From the NCBI GenBank assembly GCA_900544275.1, contig UQUU01000008.1, positions 32,984 through 96,983 of the forward strand: DNA of 64,000 nt. Direction: 5' to 3'. The notes under the pieces are model-generated. The model made no database searches, was not told where the DNA came from, and saw nothing but the letters and a program-made list of their open reading frames with translations. Source of the stretch: an uncultured Succiniclasticum sp. Lineage in GTDB: Bacteria; Bacillota; Negativicutes; Acidaminococcales; Acidaminococcaceae. The first letter of the stretch is position 1. Every line of letters starts with the position of its first letter. Below, one piece after another: positions 17,189 through 25,019 of this stretch. The translations under genes and the position numbers were made by a program.

Positions 17189-17494
17189 TTACAAGTTTTC
17201 CGCCATACCGGGAGGCATGCTCCACTCTACCCGTACGTCAATGGCATCCCACATCCGGGTCAGGCATAACTCTAAACTATCCACGCTCTCCAGGGGATCC
17301 AGACGCATTTCCTGAAAATCACGAATCGTTGGCCCCACCGGCACAGCAACCGTATGCGGCTCCCGCAGATACTTTTCCACCGCCGCTTTCGGCGCTTCTG
17401 CATCTAAATGTACTTCTGCGGTTTTTTTTTCTCTGTCATACTCTATATAACCGTAATGCCCGTGAAAATTAATGGTCACGGCGTATTTTTCCAT
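17189..17494 (-). CDS. Hypothetical protein, 101 aa
   Basis: Not recognised. A small soluble acidic protein starting MEKYAVTINFHGHYGYIEYD, with alternating hydrophobic residues suggesting a beta-rich N-terminus, a helical AEAPKAAVEKYLREP segment, and a C-terminal half with many Asp and Leu. The start is ATG 17494 because AGGAGG lies nine bases upstream; an in-frame ATG at 17512 lies before that ribosome-binding site. It stands between ppk (49 bases of spacing... on the same strand, upstream) and the tRNA-Arg gene, and is followed by a terminator, so it could be the last gene of the ppx-like/ppk transcript. Confidence 0.75.
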   Translation of the reverse strand: MEKYAVTINFHGHYGYIEYDREKKTAEVHLDAEAPKAAVEKYLREPHTVAVPVGPTIRDFQEMRLDPLESVDSLELCLTRMWDAIDVRVEWSMPPGMAENL

Positions 17495-17563
17495 GTTGAT
17501 GCCCCTCCTCAAAATTCTTTACTATTATAACAAAAGACGGGACAATTAACAATACGTCCGCTA

Positions 17564-19732
17564 TTATTCTTCGGTGTTTTTATGTTGGGCCGGACGCAGG
17601 CGTTGCTCCATCGGGATCTTTTTCAAATGTTCCGCCGCAGCCAGCTGTGCCTGTTCATAAAGCAGACTCTGAGAGTTTACATCACCGTTTTTCCCGGCTG
17701 CTACACGACGGTAGTTCCCATTGCTTTGCAAAATATGCGCGCCGACATTGTCTTCCAGATACAACTTCAATATTTCCTTGACACGCCGGATATGTTCCTC
17801 GTTTTCAATGGGGAAAAATAATTCCACCCTGTCGTTCAGATTACGCGGCATCCAATCGGCGCTGCTCATATAAAGCTGTTCTTCGCCTCCGTTGGCAAAC
17901 CAGAAGATACGGCTATGCTCCAACTGTCTGCCCACGATACTGCGGACAGATATGTTTTCACTCACGCCTTCCAGCCCGGGACGCAACGTACAGATTCCCC
18001 GCACGATCAGCTCTATTTTTACACCGGCCATAGACGCCTCATATAATTTTTGAATCACCGGCTGGTCCAGCAGAGAATTCATCTTCGCAATAATATGCCC
18101 TTCTCCGCCCTGCCGCACATGGTCGATTTCTTTATGGATCAATTCATAGATTTTTTCCCGCAGACCAATGGGAGCCATCACCAGCTTATTCCAGACAGGC
18201 GTACGCGAATAACCGGACAGCAGGTTAAAGAAAGCGGAAGCATCGCTGCCGAACTGGTCATTGGCCGTCAATAACCCCATATCCGTATAAAGCCGGGCCG
18301 TAGTATCGTTATAGTTTCCCGTTCCCAAATGCACATAGCGTTTGATGCCTTCCGATTCACGCCGCACGATCAGAATGATCTTCGCGTGAGTCTTCAACCC
18401 TACCAGACCGTAAATTACATGAGCGCCGGCTTTTTCCAGACGACGCGCCCAGATAATATTATTTTCTTCATCAAAACGGGCTTTCAATTCTACCAGTACC
18501 GTGACCTGTTTCCCGTTTTCTGCCGCACGGGCCAACGCCGCCACAATGGGAGAATTGCCGCTGACCCGATACAGTGTCTGCTTGATCGCCAACACCTGAG
18601 GATCGTCCGCCGCATCACTGACTAGCTTCACCACCGGATCAAAGCTTTCATACGGATGGTACAGCAAAATATCCTTTTCCCGAATCCTTTCAAACAGGCG
18701 GTCATAGGACAACAATTCCCGGGGCCGCTGCGGTACAAAAGGTTCGTATAACCAGGGCCACATTTTATCCAGCGAAACAAATTTTAAAAAACAGGTGGCA
18801 TCCAAAGGACCTGATATCTCGTAGACTTCTTCCTCTGCCAGATCGAGATTTTTCTGTAGAAAATGTTTTATTTTACTGTTTTTTGTTTTGACGATCTCCA
18901 TACGGCGGGCCACGCCCCGCTTCCGCTGGCGCAGTGACTTTTCAATTTCCCGCAGCAAGTCGTCGATATCGTCTTCATCCACTTCCAGATCACTGTCACG
19001 GGTCAACCGGAAAGGCACCACGTCCAAAATGCGGCAGCCACGGAAAAGGTCTTTACAGTGTCTGGCGATCAACTCTTCCAGATAAACAAACGTACGCCGT
19101 TCCTCAACGGGGACCTCGATCAAACGCGGCAGTACAGAAGGAACCTGCACCACACTCATGCTTTCTTCTTCATCAATCGTAACCAGCTGCACGGCCAGAT
19201 TTAAGGTCCGATTGCCTAAAAACGGGAACGGACGGGAGGCATCCACCGCCATAGGCGTCAATACCGGATAGACAAATTCCTGAAAGTAATGTTCCAACCA
19301 TTCCCTGCCGGCGTCACTGCAATATTCCAGGCCTTTGATTTCCGGGCCGCCGGCCAGTTTCAAGTCATTCAGCACATCGCCTAAGATCTTGCTTTCCAGT
19401 TTCATCTGCTCATGAGCCGCCAGGGAAATTTCCCGCAACTGATCTTTGACGGTAAGTCCGGACGGATCCTTACGATTCAGCCCTTCTTCATATTGATCCC
19501 ATAAACCTGCCACACGTACCATGAAAAACTCGTCCAGATTGGAAGAAGTGATGGCAATAAACTTCAGCCGTTCCAAAATAGGCGTAGTCTCTACTTCCGC
19601 TGCCCGTAATACGCGCAGGTTAAACTTCAGCCAACTCAGCTCCCGATTGAAAAAATACTCCGGTCGGGTCACATCAATGGGCAAACTTTCCTTCTTCATT
19701 TTTTCTGTAGTTTTTTTCAGTTTATCATTCAT
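17564..19732 (-). CDS. ppk: Polyphosphate kinase 1
   Basis: Makes long-chain polyphosphate from ATP, reversibly (EC 2.7.4.1), usually membrane-associated. The N-terminal domain opens with YFNRELSWLKFN-type residues (here YFFNRELSWLKFNLRVL), and the catalytic half carries the two phospholipase-D-like histidines: His449 in LKTHAKIILI, which should be the autophosphorylated residue, and His606 in QLEHSRIF. GTGNYNDTTARLYTD follows the first. Length 722 is standard. The ATG overlaps the stop of the upstream Ppx/GppA-like gene (ATGA), so the pair is translationally coupled. Pho-box-like repeats lie upstream of that pair. Confidence 0.97.
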   Translation of the reverse strand: MNDKLKKTTEKMKKESLPIDVTRPEYFFNRELSWLKFNLRVLRAAEVETTPILERLKFIAITSSNLDEFFMVRVAGLWDQYEEGLNRKDPSGLTVKDQLREISLAAHEQMKLESKILGDVLNDLKLAGGPEIKGLEYCSDAGREWLEHYFQEFVYPVLTPMAVDASRPFPFLGNRTLNLAVQLVTIDEEESMSVVQVPSVLPRLIEVPVEERRTFVYLEELIARHCKDLFRGCRILDVVPFRLTRDSDLEVDEDDIDDLLREIEKSLRQRKRGVARRMEIVKTKNSKIKHFLQKNLDLAEEEVYEISGPLDATCFLKFVSLDKMWPWLYEPFVPQRPRELLSYDRLFERIREKDILLYHPYESFDPVVKLVSDAADDPQVLAIKQTLYRVSGNSPIVAALARAAENGKQVTVLVELKARFDEENNIIWARRLEKAGAHVIYGLVGLKTHAKIILIVRRESEGIKRYVHLGTGNYNDTTARLYTDMGLLTANDQFGSDASAFFNLLSGYSRTPVWNKLVMAPIGLREKIYELIHKEIDHVRQGGEGHIIAKMNSLLDQPVIQKLYEASMAGVKIELIVRGICTLRPGLEGVSENISVRSIVGRQLEHSRIFWFANGGEEQLYMSSADWMPRNLNDRVELFFPIENEEHIRRVKEILKLYLEDNVGAHILQSNGNYRRVAAGKNGDVNSQSLLYEQAQLAAAEHLKKIPMEQRLRPAQHKNTEE

Positions 19733-21282
19733 AGCGCATTCACCCGTTCCAGTCGGACCTTAAATCCATAAACTTCTTCCATGGTCGATACTTTTGAAGC
19801 AAACGTCCATTCTTCCAGATCCAGCTCCACCTTGCTCACCACCTGGATCACCAGTTCCCGATTCTGAATTGTCGCCTTGCATTGCTGGATCTTCTGTAAA
19901 TAACTCCGGTCCAGCGCGTCAGCCAGACGCAGGATCGCAGAAAGCTTTGCCACCAGGGGCACCAATTCGCTCTTCAGTTCCGGCAGGGACTTTTTATCCC
20001 GCTCAAATACATTGTGAGCATGATAATAACTGGTCATGGCAATCACCAGCTTATCTTCCCCGGTAAAACCTACCAGATCCGTCCCCATGATCAATTGATA
20101 TGAATACAGGGAATGGCTCCGCAGGGAAACATATTTGCCTATATCGTGCAAAATAGCCGCGGCGCGCAGTAAGAGACGACTATGATCATCCAGGCCATAC
20201 TTTTTACCTAACTTATCAAAAAGAATAAGCGCCAGTTTTTCCACCTGCGTCACATGACCATAGTCATAGTGATATCGTTCCCCCACATGGTGGATCAGAC
20301 TCATTTTTTCTTCTTCCAGAATGTAAGCATAAGCCGGATCTTTCTCCTGTATGATATGGGATAAGATCATGCCATCCACAAACGTATCGTCCGTAATAAT
20401 GATCTCCTGCGCGGTAGGCGCCAGCTCCAAGAGTTGCTCATACAGCAGAACCATGGGCAGGACCAGCTCGCCTTCCGCTTCGGAAAGCCCGTAGGTCTTC
20501 ATTAACTGCGGCAGATTTAATTTGCGGATCTTATCAAAAATTTCTCTGAATCGTTCCGTTGTAACGCGATTTACCTTTTTTTTGTTCTGCAGCTCCAACA
20601 CTTTCAGCATCAGCTCCGTCTCCGTCCCGGAAAGCAGTAAAAAACGCACCGGCAGTCCTTCGATCGCCTGGCGCACCGGTCCGATGGTGCTGGAAAGAAA
20701 TTGCATTAAAGCACGATTAAAATGCAGACTGCTGCGCTGATACTGGTTAAAGCTTTCTTTGATGCGGATGATCCCCATATGGAAATTTTGCTGCGCTTTT
20801 ATCTTATCATCCTGCAGCAAAGAAACACCCAGACCGCCGGAAGAAATATCCAGAAGCAATATCCCCTGCTGGCTGCTGATTCGCTCATCCCTCATCGTGG
20901 TTCGGATCGCTACATATTTCGTATAAATTTCCATGGGCATCTCGACCACTTCAATGTCCAACCCGGTCCTCAATTTAATCTGATCCAGCAGGAACACCTT
21001 ATTTTCCGCTTCCCGCACAGCTGTGGTCGCCTGCGCTACATACACATCCGTTCCGTAATCCTGCATCAGCTCTCTAAAGCCCTGCAGCACCTGACAGATT
21101 TCTTCGACCATAGAATAAGAGATCCGACCGTTTTTAAATGTTTCTTCCCCCAAACGGATCGGGTAATCGCAGCGTTCAATCTGCTTAATGCGGTTTAAAC
21201 CGCGATATTCTACAATCTGCAACCGAAGCATTTCGGATCCCAAATGGATCACTGCCAGGGTCGTATAGGTTTTCCTTTTCAT
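19729..21282 (-). CDS. Ppx/GppA-like protein with C-terminal HD domain, degenerate phosphatase motifs
   Basis: The fold is that of exopolyphosphatase/guanosine pentaphosphatase: an actin-like ATPase N-terminal half followed by an HD-type helical domain (LLRAAAILHDIGKYVSLRSHSLYS, about residues 360-385). The phosphate-binding motifs are eroded, however. Where the family has DIGSN this protein has HLGSE (residues 13-17), and where it has DIGGGSTE it has DISSGGLGV (residues 145-153). The other paralogue in this window (21671-23194) keeps both motifs. This suggests a non-catalytic, regulatory role, perhaps a polyphosphate or nucleotide sensor, although altered activity cannot be excluded. GGGAG lies nine bases before the ATG, and the stop overlaps ppk (ATGA). 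It is the first gene of the ppk operon. Confidence 0.85.
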   Translation of the reverse strand: MKRKTYTTLAVIHLGSEMLRLQIVEYRGLNRIKQIERCDYPIRLGEETFKNGRISYSMVEEICQVLQGFRELMQDYGTDVYVAQATTAVREAENKVFLLDQIKLRTGLDIEVVEMPMEIYTKYVAIRTTMRDERISSQQGILLLDISSGGLGVSLLQDDKIKAQQNFHMGIIRIKESFNQYQRSSLHFNRALMQFLSSTIGPVRQAIEGLPVRFLLLSGTETELMLKVLELQNKKKVNRVTTERFREIFDKIRKLNLPQLMKTYGLSEAEGELVLPMVLLYEQLLELAPTAQEIIITDDTFVDGMILSHIIQEKDPAYAYILEEEKMSLIHHVGERYHYDYGHVTQVEKLALILFDKLGKKYGLDDHSRLLLRAAAILHDIGKYVSLRSHSLYSYQLIMGTDLVGFTGEDKLVIAMTSYYHAHNVFERDKKSLPELKSELVPLVAKLSAILRLADALDRSYLQKIQQCKATIQNRELVIQVVSKVELDLEEWTFASKVSTMEEVYGFKVRLERVNAL

Positions 21283-21505
21283 GGTCTGCGCTCCCTGATC
21301 TTATAAAACATAGCAATTATCGGCACGTACAAAGAACCGCCTGTCCTCCGGCGCAGGCACACTCGCCGCATAACCGGCTCCGGAGCCGCACCGGCGAAGA
21401 CCGCCTGTATTCCGGCCTTTCTTTTACATTACCGCCTTTTATTCCTATAAAATACTCATATTTTTAAATCACTTCGACATTTATCAGAAAAATCCTTGCA
21501 ATATA

Positions 21506-21533
21506 TGTAAAACCTTTGTAAGTTCTTTGTTTC
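21506..21533 (-). promoter_or_regulatory. Pho-box-like repeats for the ppx-like/ppk operon
   Basis: On the minus strand GAAACA, CTTACA and TTTACA start at exact 11-bp intervals (plus-strand TGTTTC 21528-21533, TGTAAG 21517-21522, TGTAAA 21506-21511). This is the same direct-repeat geometry as upstream of pstS. A single plus-strand TTTACA (21550-21555) and a TGTAAA (21585-21590) lie nearby. Confidence 0.6.
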
Positions 21534-21572
21534 GTTTGCATTCTAAAATTTTACAAGCCGACAGGCAGGATT

Positions 21573-21602
21573 TTGCCACACCTTTGTAAAATTTGATATA
21601 AT
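21573..21602 (+). promoter_or_regulatory. Promoter of ppx
   Basis: TTGCCA (21573-21578), 18-bp spacer, TATAAT (21597-21602), 69 bases upstream of the ppx ATG. Confidence 0.65.
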
Positions 21603-21670
21603 AAATATGATTTTATGATTCTTTTCTATTATTCTTTTTTAACATTATTCAATACGACTCGGTGAAAGCA

Positions 21671-23194
21671 ATGCAAAGAATAGCCATCATTGATATCGGC
21701 TCCAACTCGGCCCGTCTGGTCATCAGCCACATTTATAAAAACGGCGCCTACAACATGGTTTTTAATCAGAAAGAGTCCCTCCGGTTAGCGCAAAAGACCG
21801 ATAAAAACGGCCTTTTATTACCGGAAGCTTTTTCCAGCACATTAAATATCATGAAAGCGTTTGTCTTTATGTGCAACCAGTACAAGGCGGACAAAATCAT
21901 CGCCGTAGCCACTGCGGCCATTCGCAATGCCAAAAACGGCACGGCGCTGACCAAAGAAATTGCGGAAAAAACAGGTATCCAGCTTCACATCCTCCCCGGA
22001 AACGCAGAGGCTTACCTCAGTTATTTAGGCGTTATCAATACGCTGCCGGTAAGCGATGGGATCATTTTCGACCTGGGCGGCGGCTCGACCGAACTGGTAC
22101 TGGTCCGCGACCGCAAACTGATGGAATCCGTTTCTATCCCTTTAGGCGCGGTAAATACTACCGGTATGTTCAACACCCGGGATAAGATGCCCCCCAACGT
22201 CTTCAGCGATGTTAATTTTTTTCTTTCTTCCCGGTTGGCTAAATACCCCTGGCTGAAAGATGCCAAGCTCCCTTTGATCGGGGTTGGCGGTACGGCTCGT
22301 ACCGTTGCCAAGATGATCCAGAAAAGCCGGCATTATCCTTCCAGCCGGATCCACAATTATATTTTTAACACCCAAAATTTTCGCTCCTTGTTTAAAAGAT
22401 TGAGGGGGACAAATCTGGAGCAAAGAAAAAAAGTGTCCGGCCTTTCCGGCGAACGCGCCGATATTATTTTAGCGGGTATGTCCATTATTCATTGCCTGGC
22501 AGAACAGACGGCCAGCAAGCGGATCATTACTTCCGGCTGCGGCTTAAGAGAAGGTCTTTTTTATGACTATTATGCAAAAATGAATCAGGTTCCCCTGATT
22601 GCCGATAATATTTTAGAAACCAGTACGCTGAATGTTCTGCGTCTGTATTCCAACAATGAGGAACATTGCAAACATGTTTCAGACCTGGCGTTGAATATCT
22701 TCGATGGCTGGCGCGAACTGCATAAATTAAACAAATCCTGCCGTGCTCTCTTAAAAACTTCTTCTTTACTGCACGACATCGGTATTACCATCAACTATTA
22801 CAGCCATGCCCGCCATTCCGCCTACATGATCTTAAATGCCAAGCTGTTCGGTCTGACCCACGAAGAACAAATGCTTTGCGCCGTAGTAGCCGGTTGGCAC
22901 AATGGCATTTCCAAAGGTTATTTTAAAGAACATGTGTATCGCACCCTCCTGGACGAAAAAGACTGGGTCACAGCCGAACGCATGGCGCTGATTCTGGCCC
23001 TGGCCGAAAGTCTGGATTACTCGGAAAGCAATAAAGTTCGTTCCGTCCTGCCAAAAAGCGAATCGCACAAGGCCATTCTGGAGATTAACTGTGAGGGCAA
23101 TGCTTCGATTGAACTGTATCAGTTGGAAACTTATAAATCCTGGTTCGCCAAGCTGTTTGGCAAACCCCTGGAGATCGTTATTAATAGCAAGTAA
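21671..23194 (+). CDS. ppx: Exopolyphosphatase (Ppx/GppA family) with HD domain
   Basis: Releases phosphate from polyphosphate ends and may also hydrolyse pppGpp. Intact motifs: DIGSN at residues 8-12, the catalytic Glu113 in GNAEAYLSYLG, and DLGGGSTEL at 134-142. The C-terminal half is an HD-type helical domain (SSLLHDIGITINYYSHARHSAY, about residues 345-370). At 507 residues it matches the long Ppx form. Start: ATG 21671, with GGTGA five bases upstream; the in-frame GTG at 21662 forms part of that ribosome-binding site. It is divergent from the ppx-like/ppk operon. A bidirectional terminator follows its stop. Confidence 0.94.
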   Translation: MQRIAIIDIGSNSARLVISHIYKNGAYNMVFNQKESLRLAQKTDKNGLLLPEAFSSTLNIMKAFVFMCNQYKADKIIAVATAAIRNAKNGTALTKEIAEKTGIQLHILPGNAEAYLSYLGVINTLPVSDGIIFDLGGGSTELVLVRDRKLMESVSIPLGAVNTTGMFNTRDKMPPNVFSDVNFFLSSRLAKYPWLKDAKLPLIGVGGTARTVAKMIQKSRHYPSSRIHNYIFNTQNFRSLFKRLRGTNLEQRKKVSGLSGERADIILAGMSIIHCLAEQTASKRIITSGCGLREGLFYDYYAKMNQVPLIADNILETSTLNVLRLYSNNEEHCKHVSDLALNIFDGWRELHKLNKSCRALLKTSSLLHDIGITINYYSHARHSAYMILNAKLFGLTHEEQMLCAVVAGWHNGISKGYFKEHVYRTLLDEKDWVTAERMALILALAESLDYSESNKVRSVLPKSESHKAILEINCEGNASIELYQLETYKSWFAKLFGKPLEIVINSK

Positions 23195-23231
23195 AAAGGC
23201 TGACGCTAAAATACGGCAAACAAGGTATTAT

Positions 23232-23266
23232 AAAAAGGTTGGAGCAGAAACTCCAACCTTTTTTAT
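23232..23266 (+). terminator. Terminator after ppx (probably bidirectional)
   Basis: AAAAAGGTTGGAG (23232-23244) pairs with CTCCAACCTTTTT (23251-23263); T residues follow on the plus strand and the stem begins with A5, giving T5 on the minus strand for the convergent DUF4127 gene. Confidence 0.85.
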
Positions 23267-23347
23267 ATATTTTATACTTTTGTTATATTATTGATTTTTC
23301 CTTGCAGGCCGTTCTTTTACCACTACTTTACCACTGCAAAAAGTATC

Positions 23348-24997
23348 TTACTCCTCTTTACTTACAGCAGTCCTTTTAAGCGGCTGCACTTCAAACATGC
23401 GACTCCAGGGAAGCCGGAACTCATATTGGTCCACAATCTCTCCCAGTACAGGTCTTGCCACTTTACGGATGTCCTCGTTAATGGCCTCTTCCGCCACTTT
23501 TTTCTGTTCTTCCGTAAAACCGGAATTCGGCATTTGTTTGGGCCAGATCACAGTACGATATACATTCATCCGGGAATTAGCCTGATAAGCCCAGTCATCC
23601 AGGTAGCGGACATTTAGCAGTTCCTCCGCTGCGCCCGCCGTATAAAAGGGCGATTCCAATCCCTGCGCCAACGCAAATCCCAGCGTGTTGCCGGAGGTGT
23701 TCCAGCCGCCATAGGCCGCCACTTTATAGGCAATACCGCGGCGGAACAGTTCCCGTACTAACGCATTATCCGCTCCGTTGCCATAGGCTGAATCGGAAAT
23801 GATCACTTTCTTACCCTCATCCAGATAAGATTCTACTTTATCCAGGAATTTTTGCGTATGAGGCCCTGCCACCCCGTTGTTTTTCTCATTTGAAGCTTCT
23901 AACATCACACCGTTAAAAGGAGTGTTCACCGCCAGAATAAAATCGGCCCGTGCCGCTTTTTTAGCAGGAAAAGCGCCTGCGGCATAAATATGTTCTCGGG
24001 CGGAAACCGAGATCTTATCATCTTCGTAAGTCGGAACCGTAGCCCCGCCTTTCCCCGACGCATATTCCGTATAAACCAGCGGGATCGTATAGGTCAGTCG
24101 GTTGGCCGCCTGAGTCAGAAGCAACAAGCCCAACTGATCGGCGCCGGAAAAGAAACGAATCTTTTCTTTCGGCAATTCATTGACCAACGTAGACAAATAC
24201 CGCGCTTCTTTATGGGCTTGCGATAAGGGCGCCGTATCATCACGGCCGATCAGCAAATAGTTGAAGCTGCCGCTTTCTACGCCATGGAGCAATAACTCCG
24301 TTGTCTTAAGGTTCAGCTTACGACGACCGTAAAAATCGTCTGCCATAGCCCGGGGGATCGTGCGGTTTAATTCCTGTAATTCTTTGGTCTCTTTCCGGGA
24401 AAGACGCGCTAACTCCGTCTTATCCCGCAAAGCCCCCTGCCGAAACAGTTTCGGTCCCCATTCCTGATAATAGACCGGTTCCACCGGTGCCGCGCTGGCC
24501 CTGGGGGAACGCATGATCGTCACAAACACATAGACATTGGGGTTGCCGCTTTTTTTCTTTAACCCCAGGATACGCTCTGCCCGGGATCGCAGCACCGCTT
24601 CGTCAAAATGATGCGTTCGCGAGTCTACCAGACCGCCATACAGCAAGGAATCCGCACTGACAACTACCGCCACAGATTCTCTGGACTTTTCTTCCAGCCA
24701 GTCAAACAACTGATCCGGATGACCGGCCTGCGAAGCGGCAGACAGCAGTTCGTCCGGGGGAAACTGAATATCCCACCCGGCGGCCTGCATCGTGGCCACT
24801 GTATAGTCTTTGGAAACAGGTCGGGTGTCCAGGGGAACAAAGACCATGGTCCCTTTCGTTTTTGCCGGGGAAGCCAACGTCTGCTGTGTCTTTTCCGGTT
24901 CTGCAACCGGCGGCTGTTCTGCCGGAGCGGCCGCAAAAGCTTGCGCGCTCAACAACAAAAGCCCGCTCATACACAAACCTGTCATCCATTTTTGCAT
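23348..24997 (-). CDS. DUF4127 family exported protein
   Basis: Secreted or periplasmic protein of unknown activity. A signal peptide with cleavage near AQAFA-AAP (about residue 23) is followed by a Pro/Glu-rich linker and then the DUF4127 core, which opens with MVFVPLDTRPVSKDY and contains SADSLLYGGLVDSR, FVTIMRSPRAS, and the conserved LIGRDDTAPLS (about residue 245). ISDSAYGNGADN lies further on. At 549 residues it is in the family's range. GAGGTG lies eight bases before the ATG. It begins 22 bases after the guaB stop and could share the guaB transcript. The family is common in Firmicutes, but no reaction is established to my knowledge. Confidence 0.85.
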   Translation of the reverse strand: MQKWMTGLCMSGLLLLSAQAFAAAPAEQPPVAEPEKTQQTLASPAKTKGTMVFVPLDTRPVSKDYTVATMQAAGWDIQFPPDELLSAASQAGHPDQLFDWLEEKSRESVAVVVSADSLLYGGLVDSRTHHFDEAVLRSRAERILGLKKKSGNPNVYVFVTIMRSPRASAAPVEPVYYQEWGPKLFRQGALRDKTELARLSRKETKELQELNRTIPRAMADDFYGRRKLNLKTTELLLHGVESGSFNYLLIGRDDTAPLSQAHKEARYLSTLVNELPKEKIRFFSGADQLGLLLLTQAANRLTYTIPLVYTEYASGKGGATVPTYEDDKISVSAREHIYAAGAFPAKKAARADFILAVNTPFNGVMLEASNEKNNGVAGPHTQKFLDKVESYLDEGKKVIISDSAYGNGADNALVRELFRRGIAYKVAAYGGWNTSGNTLGFALAQGLESPFYTAGAAEELLNVRYLDDWAYQANSRMNVYRTVIWPKQMPNSGFTEEQKKVAEEAINEDIRKVARPVLGEIVDQYEFRLPWSRMFEVQPLKRTAVSKEE

Positions 24998-25019
24998 AAT
25001 CTGAACACCTCAGAAACCA

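Larger units (their letters stand above)
21283..21670. other. Divergent regulatory region between the ppk operon and ppx
   Basis: 388 bp without a gene. Nearest the minus-strand operon is a GC-rich leader with a CGGCTCCGGAGCCG palindrome (21375-21388) and an imperfect 16-bp direct repeat (ACCGCCTGT..TCCGG at 21336-21351 and 21400-21415, 14 of 16 identical, 64 bp apart). The AT-rich remainder holds Pho-box-like repeats (21506-21533) and the ppx promoter (21573-21602). Confidence 0.7.
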
